A DNA stretch of 64,000 nt from Nothopassalora personata (taxonomy: Eukaryota; Ascomycota; Dothideomycetes; Mycosphaerellales; Mycosphaerellaceae), in contig CM066292.1 of the NCBI GenBank assembly GCA_033816765.1, positions 2,046,001-2,110,000 on the forward strand. Direction: 5' to 3'. Position numbers and translations under genes: made by a program. The notes under the pieces are model-generated. The model did not search any database and was not told the origin of the DNA. It saw nothing but the letters and a program-made list of their open reading frames with translations. Shown here one piece after another: positions 1 to 10,299 of the stretch. Each line of letters starts with the position of its first letter. Positions within the stretch are counted from its first letter, which is position 1.

Positions 1-1019
1 TACTTTAGAGAAACTTTAGAAACATAGTCTAGACTTAGCTAAAAGTATTAAGTATCCCCTTAACCGCCTATATAAAGCTTATAAAGAGCAATACAATATA
101 TAGGATTATAATCTGTTTAATATATTAATTAGGGAACTCTAGTACCTAGCTAACTAGACGAGGCTAGACATCTCCTATATAATAAACTACTTAGCTAAAT
201 TCTTAGCTAATTCTTTAGTAGAGTATATTGCTATAGTAAAGCATGTTTAGAGATATATTACTAGAACAATTAATAAGTGCCTAATCTTTAGAAAGACATA
301 ATCCCTAAAGCTAGAGATCTATATAGACTCTAATTTCTCTAGAGATCTAATAGGCAGATTAACCTTAGGACTCCTAGTTAAAATAGCTAGAGGTCCTATA
401 ATCTAGAAGTCTAACCTATAGAAAGAGATAGTGCTATTAAGCACTAAAGTAGAGTATATAGCCTTAACTAAATACTATAGGGAAGTAATATAGTTAAGAA
501 ATCTACTCTATAAAACCTAGAAAATAACTAACTATAAGGCTTAAGCTTTTAAGATCTTTATAGATAACTAGTCTACTATTAAGCTAGTTAGAGATTATAC
601 TAACTATAAAAGAACTAAACATATTAGACTTAGGAACTACTTTTATAGACAGGTTTATAAAGAAGGCTTAATTATAGTTAAGTATATCCCTACTATATAG
701 TAGCTTATAGATTAGCTTATAAAACTAAAGTTACTAAACTATATCCTCTAAGGGAGGTTTCTAGGAGTTAACTATACTTTTATTTATATATAGTAAGATC
801 TTTATTTGTTTATAAGTATTTATAAAGTAATATTTTATTTATTAGGAGATAGTAGAGGAAAACTTTTATTTATTAGCCTTAAGGGCTAGATTTATTTATA
901 GTATCGTATATCTTACTATACTTATATAACTAGACTATAGAGAGGCTTACCTTAGAACTACCTTTTAAGGTAAGATCTAGTTTATTATTATAGACTCTAA
1001 TCCTAGGGAGCTATAGTAT

Positions 1020-2340
1020 TAAAAGTAAAAGGAAATAGAGAAGTAGACTGCCCTTACTTATAACGGCTATTTTATCCTTTAGTCCTAACTAGATCCTAAG
1101 AACCTTACTAAGACCTAAAGTAAGTATACCCTCTAGACTACTACTTACTACTAGAACTACTAGAGCCTCTAGAACCCCTCTTATAGGAAGTCGAGTTAAT
1201 TATAGCACCCTCCTAAAAGTCGTTATTAGTACTAAGATACTATAGGAACTAACGAATTAGGGTAGTAACCTTATCCTAAGAGAAGGAGTTAGAGAATAGG
1301 AGGCGGATCTTAAGTAGGACAGTTCTAGAACTATTACTAGGAGCCCTAGGGATACTTAGGCGCTAGTCTATATCGCTAGGGATAAGCTAGGTAGGTAGTA
1401 TCTAAAGACTATATCTAGAGGTGCTTATACTAGGAGAATATAGAACTAGAGATAGGAAGCCCTTATATAGAGGACTACTACGTATAATAGGAGGAGAGCG
1501 ACTAGCTTATATACTACCCTAGAAGGTAGTACTAGTAGATCGAGTATAACCTATACCTAGCTACTAGTAGGTTCTAGATAGACTAGTAGTACTCTACGAT
1601 AGAATCCTTAGAGAGAAGAAGCTATACTTATCGTAGTAATTATTAAGAGCGTAGTTAGTATAGTAGCCCTTAAACTATCCTAGAATAGTATAATAGCTAG
1701 TAAAGGGAAGGTTAGATCTCTCCTTATAGTAGTTATATATACTACCGAAGTACTAAATAAGATAGTCTATAGCGGAAGCCTATAAGGTAGGAAGGTAGTT
1801 CTAACTACTATTAAGGTTTATAGTTATAGTATTAGAGATACGACCTTAAGGATTAACTATTATATAATCGAAGTCCTAGGTAGCCGTATTAATCTAACCC
1901 TAGTTTAGTAGATTAGTAATACTACCTTTAGTAGTTAGAAGCTTCTTCTTATAGAAGGTAACCTTAAGGGATACTATAGTAAGCTATAAGGTTATATTCC
2001 TCTTAGTAATCTTACGCTTACTCTCGATAATCTACTTAACTAGCCTAAGTGCCTTAACAAGGGTCTTACGCTTAGAGAGCCTACTAGATATAGGTAGGCC
2101 CTTTCTACTATTACTAGGAGGACGCTTATTAGGATCGTTACCGTTACTAGAACTAGTTCTACTACTAAAGACATTACTAGTGCTACTAAACTAGTTTATA
2201 GGAGTCTACTTAATAATATCTACTATAATACTACTTATAAGTTAGTAAATACCCTTAAAATACTATTATATATATAGTATACCTTACTAAAGCTTCTTAA
2301 AAAGCTTCAAGAATATACGTATAGTAGTTGTTAGTATATA
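1020..2340 (-). pseudogene. Opposite-strand coding relic inside the Copia element
   Basis: Read on the minus strand, one frame runs from about 2340 to 1020 with no visible frameshift. It is interrupted almost only by TAG and TAA, as expected if CAG/CAA/TGG codons were hit by RIP. The decoded stretches are non-random: a Ser/Asn/Lys-rich part (SSSNGNDPNKRPPSNSRKG), a basic helical part (SKRKTLVKALRLVK), then Tyr-rich and Ser/Thr-rich segments. I do not recognise a domain. It lies between RNase H and the 3' LTR and is antisense to pol. It could be an extra antisense gene of the element, or a nested insert from another element whose ends have been lost. A start codon is not visible. Confidence 0.55.
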
Positions 2341-2722
2341 TAAGTGTGTTTAGTAGTCTAGAAGGGGGTAAGAGAGGTATAAAGTAGTATAAAGTAGAGA
2401 GAGTTACTTAGTAAAGAACTAGCTTCTTTTATATATACCTATAAGGTCTATACGTTACTACCTAGCTATAAGAGCCTTCTTAAGCTAAGAGAACCTTCTA
2501 TTTACTTTTAAAAGCGGAAAGATAAGGCCTAAATATATCTAAAAGTAGGTCTATAAAGATCTCTTATATATATAGATCTAACAAGATTACTATCCTTAGT
2601 ATATGCCTACTTATAGCTAATCTAGTATCTAAAGCTAGCAAAGGTGTTCGAGACTAATATAGCAACATAGGTAATATTAAGTTAATTAGACTGCCTTTAT
2701 AGCAGTTAGTCTAAAGGGGGAG

Positions 2723-2897
2723 TGTTATAAATTAGGTAACTAATAGCTATATTAGTTAGGACTTAGCACATATATACTATATTATACTATTTCTATAGCT
2801 AGATAGTCTCACACCCTATAGCAATTCATAAGGGTTACTAATCCACCCTATCGTTTCAATCTAGAAGCTTATACTCGTCAAATACCTATTTACAACA
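2723..2897 (+). repeat. 3' LTR of the Copia element (RIP-mutated copy)
   Basis: Begins TGTTATAAATTAGG and ends TTTACAACA, preceded directly by a polypurine tract. It is collinear with the well-preserved solo LTR at 47193-47376. Nearly every difference is CA-to-TA or TG-to-TA in this copy, so this is the RIPed version of the same LTR family. Confidence 0.9.
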
Positions 2898-3179
2898 TTA
2901 ATCACCTTCCGCGCTCTTACCTTATCTTGCAGTAGCGACGTCTTTTCTCGCGAAATAGCAGTATATAGCACCGCGTAGCTATCGTGTCGTCGTCATAGAC
3001 CGTTGACGATAGTCCTAGGTGTCGTTTACCTGCTTACGGTGTCGTGATAGCTATAATTAGTCGAAATACCGGTCGCAAGCTAGACGCGGTGGTAACTAGC
3101 GCACTTAAGGGAGCCTTCGACACTACTACTTGAAAGGGCTAGCGGTATAGTAAAACAACACCTAGGACGACGACAATAT
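2898..3179. other. Unassigned spacer after the Copia LTR
   Basis: Base composition returns towards normal here. I see no gene, RNA or clear repeat. Confidence 0.5.
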
Positions 3180-3520
3180 AGCTCCATACTAACCAGGTCT
3201 ACAAGAGCTATATTCTTCTTGATAAAAGACGTATCTGCTACTAATTTTAGTAGGAGCGCGTCCGGCTCGTCTGGCTCCGAGCTTGCAGTCTCAAGACGTC
3301 GGACTATGCGAGTGTCGTTGTGATCAGTCTCGGTATTTGCCTCATTGTCGGATACAGAATCCTAAGTTGCGAGCATCTCGAAGGCCAAGTTAGAAAGGTC
3401 GAAGTAATCAAGCTCTAAACCCTTGATATATGGCCCAGTGATGTTGACCTCAAGTCGAATGGGTGCTTGACCGCTGCATAGGGTGCTGTCGGAAGTGCTG
3501 ACTGTGTATGTACCGTAGAC
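3180..3520 (-). pseudogene. Acidic coding relic, unknown
   Basis: A minus-strand frame of about 110 codons reads as sensible acidic protein (for example GPYIKGLELDYFDLSNLAFE, then DSVSDNEANTETDHND and SSEPDEPDALL) with one internal TAG after LAT. I cannot name it. It lies downstream of the BTB-like C-terminal relic on the same strand and could be a further exon of that gene or a separate dead gene. The single stop fits CAG-to-TAG. Confidence 0.4.
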
Positions 3521-3576
3521 GGTTCGCAGAGAAGGTCAGCTCGCGACCAGATCCGTCAGCCTTAGATGTGGTAGAA

Positions 3577-4180
3577 CTAGAAATCCCTCACAATCCAATT
3601 TAAGATCATCCCAAGCTGCATCAAGACTACCGTCATAACGCTAGTCGCATGTGCAAGGACGATGTCAACTCTCCAAGAAAAAAAAAGTGCATTCTTGCAG
3701 CTCTTGCATTCCGCCCAATAGGATGTGTCTTGCAGCAATGCGTCGAACTCCGTGTCTGTAGGGCAGAACCTGCAATTCTTTAGCTTCGGTAGTGCTAGAA
3801 CGCTAGGGTGATAGCGCGGCTTTCGCAACGAATATTGCCAGTATCGTCGTAATATTGCTTGTGTTGTCGTTGTATCCACTGCATAGCCAGTCCTAGGTGT
3901 TGTTTGGCCATACCGCCTTCGAGCCCTCCGCATGAGCCACCTAGCTCACTCACCACCTCGTTATCCAAGTCGCCCTCCTGCAGGGAGATTTCGACCTGTA
4001 TTCGCACCTATGACGACAGTGGCACATGAAGATGAGATATATTCACCTCGATGGCAGTAATACAAGGCTATAGCAACCTACCTCTAGCTGCTGCTTGTGC
4101 TTCCGGTGTATGACAGTAGCGTTGGCCATAGAGAGCTTATATGCTTCGTGAGCCCGTATGAGCTTCTAGGTAGCGGTGCA
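3577..4180 (-). pseudogene. Broken C-terminal part of a BTB-family paralogue (coiled coil plus zinc-ribbon-like end)
   Basis: Minus-strand pieces resemble the end of the intact BTB gene at 5836-7165. They comprise a helical stretch (ANATVIHRKHKQQLE), a likely intron beginning GTAGGT, an acidic piece (VEISLQEGDLDNE), and a Cys motif (CRFC, then CKSC about 20 residues on). The last mirrors CPHC..CPIC at the end of the intact protein. The pieces lie in different frames and include a TAG, so I treat the locus as decayed. It is probably the tail of the BTB pseudogene at 4664-5527, displaced by the sequence between 4181 and 4750. The assignment rests on short motifs. Confidence 0.45.
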
Positions 4181-4298
4181 ATCCTCCCACATCTACCTTT
4201 ATAGTGGAAAATACTGCGGAGTCTACATTATGTAAGAAGTGACTGCCGTGTGTCTAGCTATTATTGTCAAAACATACTCCTGTGTCTAGCTTTATGTT

Positions 4299-4321
4299 AT
4301 ATATATATATATATATATATA
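4299..4321. repeat. (TA)n microsatellite
   Basis: Uninterrupted TA dinucleotides of about 22 bases inside the foldback-like insertion. Confidence 0.85.
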
Positions 4322-4330
4322 CGCCTACCT

Positions 4331-4389
4331 CCCTCTCGTCGTTTAACCTACTTATATATCGACGGCGAGCCGGTTAAACGACGAGAGGG
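4331..4389. repeat. Perfect 18-bp inverted repeat (hairpin)
   Basis: CCCTCTCGTCGTTTAACC at 4331-4348 and its exact reverse complement at 4372-4389, separated by 23 bases. It lies in the interior of the larger inverted structure. Confidence 0.85.
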
Positions 4390-4525
4390 CATAAGAGCTG
4401 GCTGATAGACGTAAGAGCAGGTCAATAAGATAAATAACCCCTATGCTTATCTTGCTTCTAAGTTCAATTATCTGCAGCAACAATAACTAATCAGGTTGCA
4501 GGTGTAAGGGATTCACTTTTTGTAC

Positions 4526-4600
4526 CTGCGCCTACCTTTGCACCCTTTACACCTACCTTTGCACCTACCTTTGCACCTTTCTTTGCACCTTTATACATAG
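4526..4600. repeat. Short tandem repeat of CCTACCTTTGCA
   Basis: Four to five imperfect copies of an 11-13-bp unit (CCTACCTTTGCAC and variants) in the interior of the foldback-like insertion. Confidence 0.7.
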
Positions 4601-4663
4601 CTAGTTAGTAGTGGTAAGGACCTTATAGTACTTTTGCGAAATGTGTGTACATAGGACTATGTT

Positions 4664-5527
4664 TTAACAATAACAGCTAGACACAGTAGTCACTTCTTGC
4701 ATAATGTAGACATCGCAGTATTCTCGACTATACAGGTGGATGTGGGAGTATTTCACCGTCTGGGTAGTCACTGAGATCGCCGCTTCGTATAGCTTGACCG
4801 TTGCTCCCATCGCGTGGCTTGAAGACTCGAAGAGCTCGCCCATGAAGTCAGCGCTGTAATGCTGCGATTCTTGCTGGCTTGCCGTAGCTCTTATGAAGAC
4901 TTCACTGTCGACCGACGCATCGGGGTGCTTGTTGCTCAGGACGAGCAATTCTTTGCGTAGGGCCTTCGCCTCACTCGAGGTGTGCACGCACAGAGCCGAC
5001 GCGAACTCGAGCACTTCCTCGGCGCTGATCATTACGCGTGAGTCGCTCTCCTTCTTGAATTGCTATAACGCTAGGTCTTTGAGCTCTTGCACTTCGTACT
5101 AGTCGGCGCCAGCGGAGACGAACATGTGAGTAATGCGTGCGTCCTCTGCGGCGGCGAAAACGTTCTCCTTGGGAGACCGTTCGCTGCCGGTATCGACGAG
5201 GGCCTCGAGTGATGCAGAGAATGGCACTTTCCTCTCGAGGATGTAGTCGCCGCGATACATGAACTGCAGCATTACGGTCCGTGGCTCGTGCACCATAGAC
5301 AGCATGCTCGACGACTCGAGCTCGTGCTTCCTGTGAAGGTGCTGTTCGCCAAAGTACAGATCGCAGGCTGCTCAAGACTTGATGGAGTACCCGTGTCTTG
5401 AAGTCGCCATCGCACTCAGGCTTGAGAACAGGGGACCGAGCGCAAACAATATTGCGGTGCATCGAGAATGCTTTGCTTTGCCGCTACATTTAATCTCGAG
5501 ATCGGAGGACTGATGCTTTTGGTTCAT
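4664..5527 (-). pseudogene. BTB/POZ-domain pseudogene (paralogue of the next gene)
   Basis: Minus-strand segments align motif by motif with the intact BTB gene just upstream: SSDLEIK versus YTDLEIQ, MHRNIVCARS versus VHRAIVCKRS, ECDGDFK versus ECDGKFK, LQFMYRGDY versus LQFIYSGDY, ITHMFV versus THIYV, and SEVFIRA versus NQVFVRA. Frames change after SGKAKHS and after CDGDFK, and stops interrupt the region equivalent to ADYYDVPELKHLA. The first intron of the intact gene is not recognisable here. The end runs into the right arm of the foldback sequence. It is a tandem duplicate that has decayed; some stops could be RIP damage spreading from nearby repeats, but others do not fit RIP. Confidence 0.75.
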
Positions 5528-5835
5528 CGTGGTTGTCTGTGTTCTGAGATGTTGAGGCGAGGATTACTTTACATGTGGAAAAGTGATTTTGACGACTAGG
5601 CGGGATACTCCGCCGCGTAGTGCCCACAGCGCGATGTCAGCCGTGCGCATGCTGTCAGTGAATGCAGCCTCCAGCACATACTACCTCGAAGCATTCTGAC
5701 CATTCCGTTCGTTCGCCATGTCCTTCGCTCCGACTCACGCAATTTATAATATTCTCGTGAATTCCAACGAGCAAGAACCTCTTTCGCGACCAAGTCCCTG
5801 CCACTTCCGACTCACATGCCTGCCTTGAGCCATAC

Positions 5836-7165
5836 TCAGACGAAATTGTCGCAGATAGGACACTTACGAACGAACTCTCGCTTCTCCTCATCATAATTCA
5901 GTGCCTCTCGCAACAGCCTCAGGTCGGTGGAGCAGTGTGGACACTGGTCATCGCGCGATGCCTTGTGGTGTCCCCCGAAATTTGCATTGGCTGCGTCATC
6001 GCATGCTTTCTTGGTCTTCTGGTGCGACTCGCGCTTAACCTTGAGCTCATTCTTCATTACCTCGATGCGATCTGTCTCTCGTGAGATCTGCTTCAGCAAC
6101 TCGTCCCTCTCCTTGGCATGAGCGGCCTCGATGTCTTTCTTATCCTTGACATGAGCGGCCTTAAGGTCGCGCTTCTCTTGCTTAGCTGTCGCGATGACCC
6201 GTTCGTAGTTCTTCTTGGTGGCCTCGAAGTCGTCTCTCATCCACATCCTGGCAGCCTCCAAGTTGTTTGTGATCGACTTCATGGCAGCCTGGTATGTAGC
6301 ATCGTCGTTCTTCTTCTCTTGCGCCATGCGGTCGACGGTCCACGCCATGAAGTCACCCCTATGAAGACATGTTAGTATCGCATCAAGTCTTGCGCTACCG
6401 GATACTTACCTGAACTCCTGCAATCCACTTCTCAGGGCGATGGCTCTCACAAAGACCTGGTTGTGGATAGTAACCTTTGCGTGTCGATAGCACAGATTCA
6501 TCATCTGAGTGCGAAGCTTTCTAGCTTCAGTCGATGTGTTCTCGTACATCACACTCGCAAGCTCCAGAATGGTTTCCGTAGTCAGTGCTTCGCATGCATC
6601 CTTTGCCACTGTGAACTTCTCTCGGGCCAGATGCTTGAGCTCTGGGACGTCGTAGTAATCGGCAATAGCATAGACATAGATGTGAGTGATGAGAGAGTCC
6701 TCTTTCGGGTCGTTCGTGTCAACACGTGGAGGTGTAGCAGTCCCGGGGTTCAGAGACACCCATGGAGCGACCGGATCGAGCTTGTAGTCGCCCGAGTAGA
6801 TGAACTGCAGCAATCTGTCGACAGCGCGGAAGTCGTAGATGTCGTGTTTGATGATTCGAGTCCAGGACTCCTGTCGAGTATACACATCAGCCATCCAACA
6901 CCACAGACTAAGCATCCTTGAGTAGGTGTAGTGTGCGGGTATTGTCTTACCTTGAACTTGCCATCGCATTCCCTCTCAATGACCTTGGAGCGCTTGCAGA
7001 CAATCGCGCGGTGAACCTAGGGTAGAATCGCGTCAGTATGGCAAGGCAGAGGGTTGCGCTTCGAGATGTACTCACCAAATACCGCTTCCCGCCGACTTGA
7101 ATCTCCAGATCGGTGTACTTCGGATCGATGAGGAGCTCACCGATGCTCTTCGTAAGTGCCTCCAT
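5836..7165 (-). CDS. BTB/POZ-domain protein with coiled coil and C-terminal CxxC pair
   Basis: Four exons: 7165-7076, 7016-6951, 6870-6410, 6358-5836; introns of 59, 80 and 51 nt with GTGAGT/GTAAGA/GTAAGT donors. The joined frame is 379 aa. Residues 1-150 form a BTB/POZ domain (TDLEIQVGGKRYLVHRAIV, then FRAVDRLLQFIYSGDY), a protein-protein interaction fold often found in adaptors for Cullin-3 ligases and in many fungal lineage-expanded proteins. Residues about 210-320 are highly charged and helical (likely coiled coil). The end has CPHC at ~345 and CPIC at ~373, a possible zinc ribbon. Start chosen at MEALTKSIGELL because the BTB fold begins soon after. The exact role is unknown; a decayed tandem copy lies at 4664-5527. 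Confidence 0.85.
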
Positions 7166-7735
7166 TGTCGGGGCAGGCGGCGATGAAGTTGTGTTGTTGG
7201 TCTTCTGGATGGTGGCGGTGTCGAACTCAGGGGTGCTGTGTCGGTGCGAATCGGACAGCTGGGGTGTCCTCGGGCCGTGGTAATGTTCAGAAGGGGGAGA
7301 GAGGCACAGACCTCTTCAAGCTGGGTTGGTGAATGAAAGCCCGCGGCCAGATTATTCACTTGTCCGGCAGCTGCATACGGACTTCCTGAGGGGTGAGCGA
7401 TTCACTAGCATGTGTCAGTCGAGTGAGACATGTTACTTCTGAGTCTGGTTCAGGGAGTGTAGGCAGGCGCATATCTCGGGCACTTCGGTGTGCTCTGAAC
7501 CACTGCTTGGCAGCTTCCATGCCGCAGCACGGCACTAGCTATTGAGAGCTGGCGGTCTGCGTCCGAGCTCGACCACTGCCTGTACTGAGTATCGAACAAT
7601 GTGACTGGATTATGAGGAAGCTGTGGAGTGGTCTTGATGCGATGGTGGGCCGAGCCCCTGCTTATGGTGAACATCCCTGACGAATGCGTACTCGAAAAAG
7701 GTGGACGGCATGGAATTGCGTGAGTTGAGAGTCTT
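7166..7735. other. Intergenic region between BTB gene and ORC2
   Basis: 570 bp. It should hold the BTB promoter and the ORC2 3' UTR. The open frames here look like chance frames; no repeats or RNA seen. Confidence 0.5.
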
Positions 7736-9490
7736 CTACACCAGCTCTTCCAGTATTCCCTCCAATTCCTCCCTCCTGAACGGCACCACCAACCTCTCCG
7801 TGCCCATCGCATCTTTCCTCGACTCAATCATCTGGTGATCGTGGAACTCCTTCAACAGCGTCCTGAAATTGACCTCACTTGAACAGACAAATTCCTCGAC
7901 GGCTTTGTGATAGAGAGTTCTGTACTCCACGCCCGTCACCACTGCTGTTGCTTGCTTCTTCGGGGTACGATCAACGGTCTTCTTCTTCTTGGCGGGCCGA
8001 CCTCTTCTCGGTTTCCTCGAAGGAGTTTCAGCAGCAGCTTCTTCCTCATCTTCGGCACCAAGGATGTCGTCGTCTTTGTCGGAGTCCGCTGCTGTTGCGC
8101 CACCGACGTCGAGCTCCGTGTCGGCCAGGGCCATCTGCTCTGCCACAAGAATGGCGAAGAGGCGCCGTGCGTTCTCTGGGAGGGATTTGAGGACGTAGCC
8201 GATGCCGTCTTTGCCTCCTAGACGTCGTGAGCTTCGTCCTAGGAGTGCGTTCACTTCTTGGACGACTTCGAGCTCTGCGGTATATGGCTCGAACGTTGTT
8301 GCGTCGTGGAAGAGGAAGCGGAACTGGGTTGTGAGATTGGTTGGCCAGAGGAGAGGGAAGTTAGGTGTATCGCATGTGGCGACGAGGGAGAGCTGAGGAT
8401 GTGCAGCTAGAGAGGCGAGAATTACCTGTGTTGGTGATTTGCGTAGGTTGTGATGATCCAATGAATTGACCATGAGTGTTATCGGGTCCTGTAGCTGTTC
8501 CAGTAAAAGGTCCAGGAGTGCTTGAGGTTGTGCTGGGAGCTTGGTGTTCTTTGGCACAGTGACACTGGCTACCGTGGTGAGAACATCTCTGATAGTCAAG
8601 TTGGGAGTGTATCCATTGACGATGATGATTTTAGGCACTTTCGCTGCCTGTTGATGAACATGCGTGGCGAAGTCCAGCAGTAGCTTCCGCTTCGAGCCGT
8701 ATCCGTACAGACAGATGTTGAAGCCTTCTTCGAGCTCAAAGATCCACTGGTCGAAGGCACGCCTGTGGAGCTGCTTCAGCCGTTGAATATCTGCGGTATG
8801 CGGATCTTTGTAGGCATTGGTCTGCGCGAAGTAGTCTTCATGGGATAGGAGTAGTTGGGATGGAAGGGTGTTGGCCGACGTCTTGTTCCCGCCAGTTCTG
8901 TTGTGGAAAAAGTACAGCTCGTGCGATGGCAGATTCGGTGGCGGACTTGGTGTTCGTTCACGCCGTTTGCCCTTTGGTCGTCCTCGTGCTGTCCCCGTCT
9001 TCGACGGCGTGTCTGGAGCTGAAGAGGGTTGGACTTGGATGTCATCCTCGTCTTCACCGCCATCGCCATCGCCATCCTCTTCTACTTCCAGTATTGCCTG
9101 CGCAACGGCCTCGTCCCTCTCGTCCTGCTCCTCGTCACTTCCATCCACTTCGACCATCTGCTTCTGCAATATGCGGCCACTCTTTCTACGCGCTGATCGA
9201 TCATTGCGGGATGCAGTGGGTGTAGCCTCGTCGTCGCCGTTGACATGCTCCTTGTCGCCTTGTGGTGTCGCGAACAGCACCTTGCGCATGGAGCCGGGCG
9301 TCGCCTCGACGCTCTTCAGACCATTCGCCTTGGACGGTGTTGCATCCTTCAATATGCCCTTTCGTCTCGACGCTGTTTCTGCCGGACTTTGTGTTTCCTC
9401 TCCATTGCTCCTGGCACTTCGCCTTGCGCTCTTTCGTGGTGTAGCGTCATCATCTTCGACCTCAGCGTCAGCTTTTCGTCTCTTCGGCAT
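7736..9490 (-). CDS. ORC2: Origin recognition complex subunit 2
   Basis: Single exon, 584 aa. ORC2 is a core subunit of the six-protein complex that binds replication origins in the nucleus and loads MCM helicase. The N-terminal ~190 residues are disordered, rich in Ser/Thr-Pro sites and acidic runs (typical CDK-regulated tail). The conserved domain starts at about residue 188 (SHELYFFHNR, LLLSHEDYF) and includes the family hallmark GFNICLYGYGSKRKLL at ~256-270, then KIIIVNGYTPN and the C-terminal winged-helix region ending at EGILEELV. Start ATG (MPKRRKADAE) is the only sensible one. It is head-to-head with AP-2 mu, with a dead transposon now between them. Identification is firm. Confidence 0.95.
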   Translation of the reverse strand: MPKRRKADAEVEDDDATPRKSARRSARSNGEETQSPAETASRRKGILKDATPSKANGLKSVEATPGSMRKVLFATPQGDKEHVNGDDEATPTASRNDRSARRKSGRILQKQMVEVDGSDEEQDERDEAVAQAILEVEEDGDGDGGEDEDDIQVQPSSAPDTPSKTGTARGRPKGKRRERTPSPPPNLPSHELYFFHNRTGGNKTSANTLPSQLLLSHEDYFAQTNAYKDPHTADIQRLKQLHRRAFDQWIFELEEGFNICLYGYGSKRKLLLDFATHVHQQAAKVPKIIIVNGYTPNLTIRDVLTTVASVTVPKNTKLPAQPQALLDLLLEQLQDPITLMVNSLDHHNLRKSPTQVILASLAAHPQLSLVATCDTPNFPLLWPTNLTTQFRFLFHDATTFEPYTAELEVVQEVNALLGRSSRRLGGKDGIGYVLKSLPENARRLFAILVAEQMALADTELDVGGATAADSDKDDDILGAEDEEEAAAETPSRKPRRGRPAKKKKTVDRTPKKQATAVVTGVEYRTLYHKAVEEFVCSSEVNFRTLLKEFHDHQMIESRKDAMGTERLVVPFRREELEGILEELV

Positions 9491-9810
9491 CGCGTGAGTG
9501 CGTGTTGTGTCACGACATGTTCTGCGGCCTCAACCGCGTCCTGGGGAGACGCGACTGAGTTTCGTGTCCATCATCGTGGGGAAGGGCGGTGGCCTAGGCT
9601 TACAAAACCGGCAAATACGGCGCGTATTCGAAATCCTCACTCGCTGCACTCGCTCTTCCTCAACAACCATCAACAATACTGCTGCGACTCGCCAACTGCT
9701 GCGACTCGCTATTGTCGCACAACAATACTGCTGCGACTCGCCATTGTCGCCTACAATCGTAGCGAGTCGCGGCGGTATTGTCGCTTCCTCCTACTGCGCA
9801 GGTAAGTTGG

Positions 9811-9847
9811 GCTCCTTAATAATAGCAGACAGTAAGTATTAAGGAGC
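9811..9847. repeat. Short hairpin inside the DNA transposon
   Basis: GCTCCTTAATA at 9811-9821 and its exact reverse complement at 9837-9847, 15-base loop. Confidence 0.7.
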
Positions 9848-10299
9848 TCACCTCACTTGCTATTGTCACATTATAGCGGCGGGTATATCAACTTCTACTA
9901 CTGTTACTATTTCTTCGACTCTACACTTCGACTCTACACTTATCGACATGTACAAATCTAACTACAGACGACTCACTTAGCGATATTGGCCTTAGAACAA
10001 CGACAACGACAGCGACAGCGACAGTACACCCAATCCGCGCTTACCCTCACAAACGCGGTTATCACTACAGCTTACGATAGCGTAAGTGCGATTCCGACTC
10101 GTTAGGCGCACGCAGGTAGACTAATGTTTAAACCTATAGTGCATACCGCCGCCCTCGTACCGCCGATACCGACGATTTCTACTACGTAAGCGAGTCGACA
10201 TAGGCACAATAGCTAGGAGACTCGCAGAAGACAGACAAGGGTAGTATAAAGGTTGCGAAGAATAATTTGCGCAAGTTCGACTAGGCTAGCCGTATTATA

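Larger units (their letters stand above)
1..2897 (+). mobile_element. Copia-type LTR retrotransposon, 3' part, RIP-degraded
   Basis: The plus strand of about 60-760 reads as the end of a Ty1/Copia pol: the reverse-transcriptase tail (YLANQTR..DISY), then RNase H (KVEYIALTKYYREVI-stop-LRNLLY, DNQSTIKLV, KRTKHIRLRNY). These are the usual Copia signatures, with tryptophan and glutamine codons turned into TAG. A polypurine run at about 2714-2722 lies directly before a 175-bp LTR (2723-2897). About 1.95 kb separates pol from the LTR, far more than usual, and holds an opposite-strand frame. The 5' half of the element lies outside the window. The element is dead: dozens of stops, no ATG-started pol frame. 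Confidence 0.9.
4181..4750. repeat. Foldback-like insertion with ~100-bp inverted arms
   Basis: 4181-4280 on the plus strand matches the reverse complement of about 4652-4750 at roughly 85% identity over ~100 bases. The shared core contains TCCCACATC, TAATGTAGAC-like and CTAGACAC words. The 370-bp interior holds a (TA)n run, a perfect 18-bp palindrome and a short tandem repeat. It splits the BTB pseudogene. No target-site duplication is obvious. It could be a decayed MITE/foldback element or an inverted duplication. Confidence 0.6.

Noticed and set aside
7072..7827. Basic frames between the BTB gene and ORC2
   Set aside because: They overlap real exons or UTRs in another frame, with arginine/serine-rich content typical of shadow frames.
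7879..9842. Several long plus-strand frames opposite ORC2
   Set aside because: Antisense shadows of a GC-rich coding exon; composition mirrors ORC2 and no domain is visible.
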